From UBA1100 sp964533265 (lineage in GTDB: Bacteria > Verrucomicrobiota > Verrucomicrobiia > Limisphaerales > UBA1100), in contig CAZHJW010000015.1 in NCBI GenBank assembly GCA_964533265.1, positions 1 to 25,345 on the forward strand: 25,345 nucleotides of DNA. Reading direction: 5' to 3'. The position numbers and the translations under genes were made by a program. Position 1 is the first letter of the stretch; every line of letters starts with the position of its first letter. Below, piece after piece: positions 14,197 through 22,305 of the stretch. The notes beneath the pieces are model-generated. The model saw nothing but the letters and a program-made list of their open reading frames with translations. It ran no database searches and had not been told where the DNA came from.

Positions 14197-16113
14197 ATGA
14201 GTAAAGAGACCGTAATATTGAATTTACCCCTGGTGATTCTACTGCTGCCATTACTCTCTGCAGCACTCATTCTATTATTTTTTAGTCAATACAAGAGACT
14301 GAGTGCAGGCCTTTCTGTGGGCACTGTTGGATTCAGTTTAGCCGCTAGTATTTTTTTGTTTGTTTCACTTGGCGAAGACCACAGCAAGAGTGATACATTT
14401 TTTACTTGGCTTTCAATAGGTCACACAGACCAAAACGCCCTACTTCTAAGCTCACCTGATGTAGAGACCCTAGATTTCAACTTCTCCTTACAAAACGATC
14501 CCTTAAGCCGTCTAATGCTTCTGGTTGTTACTCTAGTTGGGACTCTGGTGCATGTGTTCTCCTTGGTGTACATGCGGGAGGATCAAGGTTATTCAAGATA
14601 CTTTGGGGCTCTTAGCTTCTTCGTGTTCTCAATGCTGGGTATCGTTTTATCAGCCAACCTTATAATGATGTTTATTTTTTGGGAACTGGTTGGAGTGTCA
14701 AGTTATCTACTCATCAGTCACTGGTTTGAAAAACCTGCGGCAGCAGATGCAGGAAAAAAGGCTTTTATTACCAATCGAATAGGTGACGTAGGTTTCCTTT
14801 TGGGCATTCTGCTTGTGTGGTCTGCCTTGGGGACCATTCATTTCGATTCGCTCGGAGAACAAATCGTTCGGAACAACAACGCCGATTGGACAGCAATCGC
14901 AACTATTGCTGGCCTTTTGATTTTTTGTGGTGCTGTGGGTAAAAGTGCTCAATTCCCTCTGCATGTATGGTTGCCCGATGCCATGGAGGGCCCAACCCCT
15001 GTTTCCGCTTTAATCCATGCTGCGACCATGGTGGCTGCGGGTGTCTACATGATTTGCCGGTTATTTGTGATCTTCACACCGGAGGCACTGGAAATCATTG
15101 CCTGGATCGGAGCCATTACCGCCCTTCTAGCGGCGCTGATGGCCGTACAGCAAGATGATATTAAACGCATTCTGGCCTATTCCACACTATCGCAATTGGG
15201 ATATATGGTCATGGCGGTCGGATGTAGCGGACCTGATGCAAGTATGTTCCACCTTACTACCCACGCTGCCTTCAAGGCGCTCCTCTTCCTAGGTGCTGGT
15301 GCGGTCATATACGCATACCATCATGAGCAGGATATCTGGAAGATGGGCGGTCTGAGTAAAACCCTTCCCATAACGACTCTATGCTTTGTAATTGGAGCTC
15401 TGGCTTTATCCGGATTCCCGTTCTTGAGTGGTTTCTTCAGTAAGGATGCCATTCTCATGCAGGCTTATCTCCATAACAAAGCGCTCTTTGGAGTCGGAGT
15501 GTTTGTGGCCCTGTTGACCGCTTTTTATATGATGCGCTGCGTACTCGTTGCCTTTTATGGTGAGCATCGTGGCGAACATACTGAAAGCGACATGAAGCCA
15601 TCAGGGGAAATGATAGTGCCATTGATCATACTAGCGACACTTAGCGTTACGTTGGGATGGGAATATCAAGGACACGGAGTAAAACCAATCCTTTCGGACT
15701 TGTGGAAATTAGAGTCTTTCGGGCATGAAACGCATAAAGCTGCTCAGAATGCCGCAATGATCGGCGGGACTATTGCTGCCTTCACCGGCCTACTACTGGG
15801 ATGGATCATCTATAAGGATGCAAAAGAAGACCCGTTACCAGCCAAACTAGGGAAACTGGCCAAGTACATGCGTAACCGGTTCTATTTTGATGAGCTCTAC
15901 AGGTTTTTGAATCGGTGGACTCAGGAGAAAATGTCGTTTGCCGCAGATTGGTTTGACCGCTGGATTATTTCCGGCCTCGGTGTGAAGGGAACCAGTGGAG
16001 CAGTAGATATTACCGGCTGCTTATTGCGCCTGTTCCAAACCGGCAATGTCCAAACTTATGCACTGCTAACGGTCATTGGGATGCTATTCATCCTAGCTTT
16101 GATTTTGTTTTAA
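14197..16113 (+). CDS. nuoL: NADH-quinone oxidoreductase subunit L (NuoL)
   Basis: NuoL is the distal antiporter-like proton-pumping subunit of complex I, with a long lateral helix at its C-terminal end. The 638-residue protein has many membrane segments and the key glutamate E163 in FIFWELVGVSSYLLI. It also has the family motif QFPLHVWLPDAMEGPTPVSALIHAATM and the segment DDIKRILAYSTLSQLGYMV, THAAFKALLFLGAG. The C-terminal helix region (about 540-638) ends in a final membrane segment. The start is 3 nt after nuoK; the stop TAA is 1 nt before the nuoM ATG. Length and motifs are normal. Confidence 0.97.
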   Translation: MSKETVILNLPLVILLLPLLSAALILLFFSQYKRLSAGLSVGTVGFSLAASIFLFVSLGEDHSKSDTFFTWLSIGHTDQNALLLSSPDVETLDFNFSLQNDPLSRLMLLVVTLVGTLVHVFSLVYMREDQGYSRYFGALSFFVFSMLGIVLSANLIMMFIFWELVGVSSYLLISHWFEKPAAADAGKKAFITNRIGDVGFLLGILLVWSALGTIHFDSLGEQIVRNNNADWTAIATIAGLLIFCGAVGKSAQFPLHVWLPDAMEGPTPVSALIHAATMVAAGVYMICRLFVIFTPEALEIIAWIGAITALLAALMAVQQDDIKRILAYSTLSQLGYMVMAVGCSGPDASMFHLTTHAAFKALLFLGAGAVIYAYHHEQDIWKMGGLSKTLPITTLCFVIGALALSGFPFLSGFFSKDAILMQAYLHNKALFGVGVFVALLTAFYMMRCVLVAFYGEHRGEHTESDMKPSGEMIVPLIILATLSVTLGWEYQGHGVKPILSDLWKLESFGHETHKAAQNAAMIGGTIAAFTGLLLGWIIYKDAKEDPLPAKLGKLAKYMRNRFYFDELYRFLNRWTQEKMSFAADWFDRWIISGLGVKGTSGAVDITGCLLRLFQTGNVQTYALLTVIGMLFILALILF

Positions 16114-16114
16114 G

Positions 16115-17659
16115 ATGTCACCTCTCACGATCATCATGGGATTACCGCTGGCGATGGCAATAATCCTCGCACTGATCCCACGCGAGAGCCGTTCTATTTT
16201 CCGCTACGGAGCACTGATAGCCACTTTCGGCTCGCTATTGGTAGCAATCTACGTTTTTGCCAAGTTTGAGAATCGACTCGATGAAGCGAAAAGTGAGGTC
16301 ACTTTTATTGAAGCCGCTCCACTGGAAACTCAATATGGGTATGTTTTCACTCAACGCGCAGATTGGATTGAATCTCTGGAAATTTCCTACCATGTGGGTG
16401 TTGATGGGATAGGAGTAGTCATGGTGCTCATGGCTGCCCTGGTTGCCTTTGCCGCAGCCTGTTGCGCAATAGAAATCCAAACGCGGGAGAAGGAGTTTTA
16501 TATTCTCCTCCTACTGATGAGTGGCGGCATTCTGGGTGCCTTCATGTCTCTGGACATGTTCCTTATGTATTTCCTTCACGAACTGGCATTGGTCCCCACT
16601 TTTATCATGATCGGTGTATGGGGACGTGGACAAAACAAAGAATTTGCCGCCTACAAGATTACCCTCTACCTCAGTATCGGAGCACTCCTGACCTTGGCTG
16701 GACTTATCTTCCTTTACCTGCACTACAAAACGTTCTCTCTGGTAGAAGTATTGCATGCTGCTGATACCGGAAATGCTCTGACAAATGACTCACAGAGTCT
16801 AGTGTTTGCCCTGATGATGTTCGGCTTGGGTATTCTGGTTAGCCTTTGGCCTTTTCACACCTGGGCGCCACTTGGCTATGCCGCAGCCCCAACGGCCACA
16901 GCCATGATGCATGCAGGGGTCATAAAAAAATTCGGCCTATTTATGCTTATCAAGGTCGCTCTTCCGGTTCTCCCTGTAGGTGCGCAAATCTGGCTACCCA
17001 TACTCGCCCTGCTCTGCCTCGGAAACATTCTATATTGCGGGCTGGTTGCCATGCGACAAAAGAATCTTAACCTTCTCATCGCAAATTCATCCGTTGCTCA
17101 TATGGGGTTTGTTTTCTTAGGCATATCTAGTGCAACTTTAATAGGCCTTACAGGAGCGGTAATGGTAATGGTGGCTCATGGACTCCTCGCCGCCCTTGCC
17201 TTTGGGTTAGGTGGATACCTGCATCAACAAACCCGGACACTGGATATGGAAAAAATCCAGGGTTTACTTGCTGGAATGCCTTTCTGGGGCACCCTGATGA
17301 TTATGGCCCTAATGGCTGGATGTGGACTTCCCGGATTTGCAAATTTTGCTGGAGAACTCACTGTCTTTTTCGGGGCTTGGAAAGTATATCCCGTTATTAC
17401 CGGTATCGCCGTATGGAGTGCGTTGGTCATAGGAGCCGTTTACATGCTGCGTGCCATCCGCACCCTCCTCCATGGCCTAAAAGGGGAAGATACTCCGGAA
17501 ACTGAAGACATCCCCGCGTGGCAACGCCTTCCCTATGTAATCCTAGTCACGGTTTTGTTGCTGTTTGGTTTTTACCCACGGCTAATCACTGAAAAAATTA
17601 ACCAATCTGAACCCACATTCAAACAAGCCACTGCCGCACAATCCAAGGAAACTAAATAA
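16115..17659 (+). CDS. nuoM: NADH-quinone oxidoreductase subunit M (NuoM), variant proton-channel motif
   Basis: NuoM is an antiporter-like proton-pumping subunit of the complex I membrane arm. The 514-residue protein keeps the key glutamate E156 (LHELALVP) and lysine at 271/272 (AGVIKKFG), plus QKNLNLLIANSSVAHMGFV. In the segment where NuoM normally reads HxWLPDAH, this protein has HTWAPLGYAAAPT (W250, A251, P252, L253, G254), so the usual Asp and following His are lost. NuoL and NuoN in the same cluster retain WLPD and WAPD. A hydrophilic insert at about residues 55-90 precedes the VGVDGIGVVMV segment. The stop overlaps the nuoN start. I believe this variant recurs in related bacteria, but that is from memory. 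Confidence 0.95.
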   Translation: MSPLTIIMGLPLAMAIILALIPRESRSIFRYGALIATFGSLLVAIYVFAKFENRLDEAKSEVTFIEAAPLETQYGYVFTQRADWIESLEISYHVGVDGIGVVMVLMAALVAFAAACCAIEIQTREKEFYILLLLMSGGILGAFMSLDMFLMYFLHELALVPTFIMIGVWGRGQNKEFAAYKITLYLSIGALLTLAGLIFLYLHYKTFSLVEVLHAADTGNALTNDSQSLVFALMMFGLGILVSLWPFHTWAPLGYAAAPTATAMMHAGVIKKFGLFMLIKVALPVLPVGAQIWLPILALLCLGNILYCGLVAMRQKNLNLLIANSSVAHMGFVFLGISSATLIGLTGAVMVMVAHGLLAALAFGLGGYLHQQTRTLDMEKIQGLLAGMPFWGTLMIMALMAGCGLPGFANFAGELTVFFGAWKVYPVITGIAVWSALVIGAVYMLRAIRTLLHGLKGEDTPETEDIPAWQRLPYVILVTVLLLFGFYPRLITEKINQSEPTFKQATAAQSKETK

Positions 17660-19140
17660 TGGATTTGTCTTTAATCAGCTTGGAAGTCGGAGTCGCCCTT
17701 CTGGGCGTCCTCATACTCTTAATTGATTTATGGACACCTGAGGACCGTAAAGTGCGACTAGGCTGGTTAGTGACCGGCGGATTAGCCGCCGTTTTTTGTT
17801 ATAGCTTCAGCACCTTTGACCAGGGAAACGCTGACATTAATGGCTACAGTAAAGATGCCCTGGCAGTTTACTTTCAGGGTTTCTTGGTAATAGTGGCTAT
17901 TATGGTGGTATTACTCACTATGAGCTACGCTCCCCGAATTCGTTCAGGGATAAGTGAACTTTACGCACTTATTTGTTTTGCTTTGGCCGGCATGACCTTT
18001 GCCGCAGGAGCCAGCAGCCTTGTCATGCTTTTTGTGGCAGTAGAGCTAATTACCATTACTTTCTACGTTCTAACCAGCTTTGAACGCCACCGTTTGCGTT
18101 CGCTTGAGGCAGGGATTAAATATCTGATTTTAGGAGCCGCCTCCTCTGCGATCATGGTTTTTGGCATCGCCCTAATTTACGGCAGCACCGGGGCTTTGGA
18201 TTATAACGAGATAAACCGGGCCGCACTAAACCCTACCGAACAACCCATGCAACTGCTTTTCCAGCTTGGGGTCATCATGGTTTTGGGCGGATTAGCTTTT
18301 AAGCTAGCGGTCGTCCCATTCCAGCTCTGGGCCCCCGATGTGTATCAGGGAGCTCCCACCCCCGTAACAGCATTTTTGTCCAGCGGATCCAAGGCGGCAG
18401 GAATTGTTTTGATTCTACGCCTGTTGGCTGAGGCCTGCCCAGTCCTGCTGGAAGAAGTCTGGCTACGGCAATTACTAGGACTGATGGCCGGAGCCACCAT
18501 TCTCTATGGAAGCCTCTGTGCCCTTCGCCAACGCAACCTGAAACGATTGCTCGGTTATTCCAGTATTGCCAGTGCCGGTTACGTGCTGCTAGGCGTTGCC
18601 TGCCTGAACAACATCGGAGCACAGGCGGTCCTGTTTTATTTAGTCGGTTATATCTTCGCTGTTTTGGCTGCCTTTACGGTTGTTTCGGTGATTTCAGAGG
18701 AAAGCGGCGATGAAGATATCAGTATTCTCGCTAATCTGTCCCAACGCTCTCCCCTGCTGGCAGTCGCACTTACGCTTTCCATTGTGTCATTGGCCGGCAT
18801 CCCGCCCTTGGCAGGATTTCTTGGTAAGTTCACACTGCTACGTGCGGTGTTTGGAGGTATGGAGACAAACCCAATTCTGCCTTGGGTCATTGGTGCGGCA
18901 ATGATTGGAGTCGTGATTTCACTCTATTATTACTTCGGGGTTATCCGGGAAATTTATTGGGGTACAGGTCGGTTTTGGGAGGAAAAGAAGCCCTCATTAG
19001 AACCCTTGGATTGCCCGAGAACAGCTGAAATTGTGCTTTTGATATGCCTATTTGGCCTGATCGGATTGGGTCTTTTCCCTGAACCCATACTGGTTCTTGC
19101 CAGCGAGGCCTCTGGCAATCTTTTCTCAGCCGCACGTTAA
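17659..19140 (+). CDS. nuoN: NADH-quinone oxidoreductase subunit N (NuoN)
   Basis: NuoN is the third antiporter-like subunit of the complex I membrane arm. The 493 residues include the glutamate-containing helix LFVAVELITITFYVLTSF, the motif FKLAVVPFQLWAPDVYQGAP, and NLKRLLGYSSIASAGYVLLG, all in the usual order. ATG 17659 overlaps the nuoM stop by one base and has AAGGAA about 9 nt upstream. It is the last gene of the cluster; its stop is only 4 bp from the stop of the opposing pyruvate kinase gene. Confidence 0.96.
   Translation: MDLSLISLEVGVALLGVLILLIDLWTPEDRKVRLGWLVTGGLAAVFCYSFSTFDQGNADINGYSKDALAVYFQGFLVIVAIMVVLLTMSYAPRIRSGISELYALICFALAGMTFAAGASSLVMLFVAVELITITFYVLTSFERHRLRSLEAGIKYLILGAASSAIMVFGIALIYGSTGALDYNEINRAALNPTEQPMQLLFQLGVIMVLGGLAFKLAVVPFQLWAPDVYQGAPTPVTAFLSSGSKAAGIVLILRLLAEACPVLLEEVWLRQLLGLMAGATILYGSLCALRQRNLKRLLGYSSIASAGYVLLGVACLNNIGAQAVLFYLVGYIFAVLAAFTVVSVISEESGDEDISILANLSQRSPLLAVALTLSIVSLAGIPPLAGFLGKFTLLRAVFGGMETNPILPWVIGAAMIGVVISLYYYFGVIREIYWGTGRFWEEKKPSLEPLDCPRTAEIVLLICLFGLIGLGLFPEPILVLASEASGNLFSAAR
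19097..19127 (+). terminator. Possible nuo operon terminator inside the 3' end of nuoN
   Basis: Arms TTGCCAG (19097-19103) and CTGGCAA (19112-19118) enclose an 8-nt loop and are followed by the T-rich run TCTTTTCTC on the plus strand. It lies within the last 15 codons of nuoN, where there is no intergenic room for a terminator. The U-tract is interrupted, so strength is uncertain. There is no matching T-run on the minus strand for pyruvate kinase. Confidence 0.35.
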
Positions 19141-19149
19141 GCTCTTAAC
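19136..19149. repeat. Palindrome GTTAAG-CT-CTTAAC containing both convergent stop codons
   Basis: Perfect 6-bp arms with a 2-bp centre span the junction of nuoN and pyruvate kinase. The left arm contains the nuoN stop TAA (19138-19140) and the right arm the pyruvate kinase stop (TTA, 19145-19147). It is too short to be a convincing terminator and may simply reflect two facing TAA stops. Confidence 0.5.
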
Positions 19150-20551
19150 CCACCTTGTGAATCTGTACTGAGTTGGATATTTTTTCCACTGCCTTGGTGG
19201 AACTGCTAACAATCACGGTATCTCCAGCATTCAAATGTCCACGATCCTTGAGGGTGGCAAGCGCATCCAATACTGGAAAGTCCGGACAAAATCCTTCAAT
19301 AATCACCGGCTTTACTCCGCGAAACAACGCCATCTCGCCGGCTACCCGTGCACTCGAACACAGAGCAAGAATCTGCGATTGTTTCGGACGCATCCAGGAG
19401 GACTCCCGGACCATACGGCCACTCACCGTAAACACCACCATGGCATCTGCATTTAAATCATCAGCCATTCCAACGGCAGATTTCGCCAATTTCTCACGCT
19501 CATTAATTAAATCTGCTTCTTTATGGAAACGCGCGCCGCGTTCCTGCTCCATACGACGGGCAATCCGATCCATCACCTCTACACACATCACCGGAAACTG
19601 TCCAACCGATGTTTCTCCGCTGAGCATAATGGCATCGGCCTGTTCAAAAACAGCATTGGCTACATCAGTCACCTCTGCCCGGGTTGGGTGCGGCTCATTA
19701 ATCATGCTTTCCAACATGTGTGTAGCCACAACAACCGGTTTACCCACCTTCAGGCACTGACGCACGATTCGGCGTTGAATGATAGGAAGCTCCTCGTAAG
19801 GACATTCAACTCCCAAATCACCTCGAGCCACCATAATGGCATCAGCCGCACGAATGATGCGTTTTATTTGTTTCACCGCATGTTGATCCTCAATTTTTGC
19901 GACCACCTTGGGAGAATTCTCTGCGGACTGAATGAGCCGCTTCAGTTGTTCCACATCGGCCGCTTCACGAACAAATGAAAGAGCAAAATAATCGACATCC
20001 AACTGTAGCCCTATCTCCACATCACTCTTATCCTTCTCGGTCAATGCTGGGAGACTAACCTTGGTGCCAGGTAAATTGATATGCCGCCGATTGCCAAGAT
20101 TGCCCCCTATCTCTACTTCGCACTCAGCTGCATCCGGCGTTATTCGTAACACTTTCATACGAATCAGACCGTTATCAATGAGAATGGTCGCCCCCTCCTT
20201 AATATCTTCTAAAAAGTTCGGATAATTGACAACTACAACCCGTTCACCCGCTTTTTCGGGATTGGTGGTAAAGTCAAAACGGTCACCCTTCCTCAAATTC
20301 ACTGCAGCTGGCAAATCACCGGTACGAATAGCCGGCCCCTGCAAATCCATAAATATGGCTGGCACACAATCACGGGTGGCAGCAGCCGCACGAATATTAC
20401 CGACAACCTCGCGCACCCAATCATGCCTAGCATGCGACATATTTAGTCGAAACAGGGTTGCCCCCGCATCAATAAGGCGACCAATCATTTCCTCTGTTTC
20501 CGTCGCCGGACCGAGCGTGACTAGGATTCGGGTTTGCCTGCTACTTTGCAC
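19145..20551 (-). CDS. pyk: Pyruvate kinase
   Basis: This cytoplasmic glycolytic enzyme transfers phosphate from phosphoenolpyruvate to ADP. The 468 residues show the (beta/alpha)8 barrel with R35, N37 and S39 (FRLNMSHA), D69 in MDLQGPAIRTG, the catalytic lysine K219 and metal ligand E221 (VAKIEDQ), D245 (VARGDLGVE) and T277 (VATHMLESM). The B domain lies at about 74-170, and a C-terminal domain is present (about 345-468). The start is a GTG at 20551, chosen because the conserved RILVTLGPA strand begins at residue 8; no Shine-Dalgarno is seen. Two common positions differ: the usual TQMLES glutamine is H278, and a basic residue usual after QGP is alanine. The catalytic set is otherwise complete, so activity is expected. 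Confidence 0.96.
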   Translation of the reverse strand: MQSSRQTRILVTLGPATETEEMIGRLIDAGATLFRLNMSHARHDWVREVVGNIRAAAATRDCVPAIFMDLQGPAIRTGDLPAAVNLRKGDRFDFTTNPEKAGERVVVVNYPNFLEDIKEGATILIDNGLIRMKVLRITPDAAECEVEIGGNLGNRRHINLPGTKVSLPALTEKDKSDVEIGLQLDVDYFALSFVREAADVEQLKRLIQSAENSPKVVAKIEDQHAVKQIKRIIRAADAIMVARGDLGVECPYEELPIIQRRIVRQCLKVGKPVVVATHMLESMINEPHPTRAEVTDVANAVFEQADAIMLSGETSVGQFPVMCVEVMDRIARRMEQERGARFHKEADLINEREKLAKSAVGMADDLNADAMVVFTVSGRMVRESSWMRPKQSQILALCSSARVAGEMALFRGVKPVIIEGFCPDFPVLDALATLKDRGHLNAGDTVIVSSSTKAVEKISNSVQIHKVG

Positions 20552-20653
20552 AAAAAGGAGGATATAAAACCAACTCTGGCTGATCGAGTTTATTCAGAAA
20601 TTCGCTTAATGAACTCTCCCAGCCTTACCGGAATGAACTTGATTTTCCGCTCC

Positions 20654-20662
20654 TGTTAAAAT
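20654..20662 (+). promoter_or_regulatory. Extended -10 element, candidate ferredoxin promoter
   Basis: TGTTAAAAT (20654-20662) matches an extended -10 (TGn plus TAAAAT). The hexamer 17 bp upstream, TGAACT, is a poor -35. A start near 20669 would give a leader of about 22 nt. A second hexamer, TAGAAT (20676-20681), is also close to consensus but has no -35. The 139-bp space to the divergent pyruvate kinase must hold promoters for both genes. Confidence 0.3.
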
Positions 20663-20690
20663 AGGCTCCTCCGCCTAGAATAGGTTTACA

Positions 20691-20927
20691 ATGGCAACAA
20701 AAGAAGACAAATACGAGGACAACGCTGGCGGCAAATACTACTGCGATACCGAATGCATTGACTGCGATCTGTGTCGGGAAACAGCACCGGAGAATTTCAC
20801 ACGTAATGAAGATGGTGGTTACTCATACGTTCATAAACAGCCGGAAAATGAAGAAGAAGAAGCCTTGTGTGTGGAAGCTATGGAAGGCTGCCCGGTTGAA
20901 GCAATCGGAGCTGACGGAGCCGATTGA
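20691..20927 (+). CDS. [4Fe-4S] ferredoxin
   Basis: This is a small acidic electron carrier of 78 residues. Three cluster ligands form C22-x2-C25-x2-C28 and the fourth is C67 followed by proline (EGCPVEAIG), as in single-cluster [4Fe-4S] ferredoxins. Only one cluster can be bound because no second CxxCxxC is present. Two additional cysteines, C18 and C60, are suitably placed to form a disulfide as in some monocluster ferredoxins, though that is inference. An insert of negative charge (ENEEEEA) lies before C60. The gene is monocistronic, ending at a strong terminator. Redox partners cannot be told from the window; a link with complex I would be speculation. Confidence 0.93.
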   Translation: MATKEDKYEDNAGGKYYCDTECIDCDLCRETAPENFTRNEDGGYSYVHKQPENEEEEALCVEAMEGCPVEAIGADGAD

Positions 20928-20950
20928 CCAACGTAATCATGAGCTTTACC

Positions 20951-20972
20951 GCCCGCCATTGGCGGGCTTTTT
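20951..20972 (+). terminator. Intrinsic terminator after the ferredoxin gene
   Basis: A perfect 7-bp GC stem GCCCGCC (20951-20957) / GGCGGGC (20961-20967) with loop ATT is followed by five T (20968-20972). It lies 23 bp after the ferredoxin stop. The minus strand lacks a T-run after this stem, so it does not look like a terminator for cinA, which ends at 20981 facing it. Confidence 0.9.
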
Positions 20973-20980
20973 CGTGCTCC

Positions 20981-22225
20981 TCAATCCGGATTCGAGATCA
21001 ATGACTGACGCAACAGATTAAGGGACTGTTGGGCAGTAACAATCTTAAATATCTCACGATCGCAGCGGTTGCACTCTTTAACCACCTGTGTTTCTTGCGG
21101 CGTTGCCAATGCTATGAATACGGTGCCCACAGGTTTTTCCGCTGTCCCGCCAGTAGGGCCGGCGATTCCTGTAGTCGCCAATGCATAATCAGCTCCGTGT
21201 TTAAGGCGTGCCCCCTCTGCCATTTCACGTGCGACTTTCTCACTTACCGCACCTTTAGACTCCAAAGTATCCGGAGATACTCCCAGTGTGTTCATCTTTG
21301 CCTCATTACTATAAGTACAGTGTCCCGCAAGGAAAACGGATGATGATCCCGACACGTTGGTCAGTCGATGGGTCAGAAACCCACCGGTACAGGATTCGGC
21401 TACTACCAACGTAAGTTTACGTACAGTTAGCTCCCGCAAAACCATTTCCTCTAGCAGATCATCATCCACTCCGAAAATAAACCGCCCCACTTGCTTCCGA
21501 ACAGTCTTTTCAGCCTTTTGAATCAAGTGCGGCGCCTCGGCACCGTGTGCCATCAGGCGCACATCCACCTCTCCCATCCGCGCGCAATAGCCAATCTGCA
21601 CCCCCAATGCAACCAGTTCGGACAATGGATCCTTAATGAGTTCTTCGACAGAAGATTCCCCGATGCCCATTGTTTTAAGGGTTCGGACGACTAAGGGTTT
21701 CTCTGGAGGCAGCTCCTCGGCTAGAAGCGGAGTTACATAATCAACATACATTGGCCGCAGCTCGCGCGGCGGTCCTGGTAAAAGAATGAGCCATCCTTTT
21801 TCGGTTTGCATCGCCAAACCCGGAGCTGTGCCATGGTCGTTGGGTAGCACGACAGCTCCCCGAGGCACCTGGGCTTGCTGAAGGACGATCAGAGGCATAG
21901 GGCGCATACGTTTTTGAAAATAAGCGGTAATTCGTTTACGGGTTTCAGCATGCTCCTCTAGAGTAAGATCCAATAGTTCAGCAATACGATGGCGGGTAAT
22001 ATCATCGCTCGTAGGACCAAGACCTCCAGTAACAATCACTAGTTCACTGCGTCTAATCGCCTCGCTCACTGCAGACTGTATAGCCTTACATGTATCAGGA
22101 ATTGTTTGCTGGAAATCTAGTTCGTAACCAGCCAGAGCTAGCTGTTGGCCAAGCCACTGCTGGTGGGTGTTTAACACCCTTCCCATTAGGAGCTCACTTC
22201 CCGTGTTAATCAATTCTACACGCAC
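20981..22225 (-). CDS. cinA: CinA-family protein (nicotinamide-nucleotide amidase / competence-damage inducible protein)
   Basis: CinA proteins combine an N-terminal molybdopterin-binding-like (MoaB/COG1058) domain with a C-terminal nicotinamide mononucleotide amidase (PncC) domain acting in pyridine nucleotide salvage. Here the N-terminal domain opens with VELINTGSELLMGRVLNTH and contains TGGLGPTSDDITR, PNDHGTAPG and LLPGPPRELRPM. The C-terminal domain contains VAESCTGGFLTHRLTNVSGSS, GAVSEKVAREMAEGA and ATTGIAGPTGGTAEKPVGTV. Both domains are complete. I chose GTG 22225 (414 residues) because the family usually begins one residue before RVEL. An in-frame TTG at 22261 would add 12 residues of poor similarity, and a GTG at 22228 is also possible. 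It is divergent from fur with overlapping upstream regions. Confidence 0.94.
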   Translation of the reverse strand: MRVELINTGSELLMGRVLNTHQQWLGQQLALAGYELDFQQTIPDTCKAIQSAVSEAIRRSELVIVTGGLGPTSDDITRHRIAELLDLTLEEHAETRKRITAYFQKRMRPMPLIVLQQAQVPRGAVVLPNDHGTAPGLAMQTEKGWLILLPGPPRELRPMYVDYVTPLLAEELPPEKPLVVRTLKTMGIGESSVEELIKDPLSELVALGVQIGYCARMGEVDVRLMAHGAEAPHLIQKAEKTVRKQVGRFIFGVDDDLLEEMVLRELTVRKLTLVVAESCTGGFLTHRLTNVSGSSSVFLAGHCTYSNEAKMNTLGVSPDTLESKGAVSEKVAREMAEGARLKHGADYALATTGIAGPTGGTAEKPVGTVFIALATPQETQVVKECNRCDREIFKIVTAQQSLNLLRQSLISNPD

Positions 22226-22264
22226 CACGCAGAGAATTGCACGACCGTGGATAAGGTGCAATCC

Positions 22265-22303
22265 ATGGCATTGACTTGAGACATACTCATTTTATAATGC
22301 CAT
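22265..22303. repeat. 8-bp inverted repeat ATGGCATT-N23-AATGCCAT flanking the fur promoter
   Basis: Perfect arms at 22265-22272 and 22296-22303 enclose most of a consensus promoter: the left arm overlaps the start of the -35 and the right arm overlaps the end of the -10. The symmetry is suited to a pair of half-sites for a regulator of fur and perhaps of divergent cinA. It does not match the classical 19-bp Fur box. Function is inferred from position. Confidence 0.4.
22271..22298 (+). promoter_or_regulatory. Near-consensus sigma-70 promoter of fur, predicting a leaderless mRNA
   Basis: TTGACT (22271-22276, 5 of 6) and a perfect TATAAT (22293-22298) are spaced 16 bp. The -10 overlaps the ATG at 22297, so that ATG cannot be used from this promoter. 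The expected transcription start (about 22304-22306) coincides with the next in-frame ATG at 22306. It is the best-looking promoter in the window. Confidence 0.65.
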
Positions 22304-22305
22304 CA

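Noticed and set aside
20552..20569. Strong Shine-Dalgarno-like AAAAAGGAGGATATAAAA on the plus strand upstream of the ferredoxin
   Set aside because: No ATG, GTG or TTG with an open frame follows at a usable distance, and the nearest real start on that strand is 20691. It is probably a coincidence of the pyruvate kinase leader on the other strand.
22264..22266. Minus-strand ATG as a start for cinA
   Set aside because: It is in a different frame and reaches a stop within about 16 codons.
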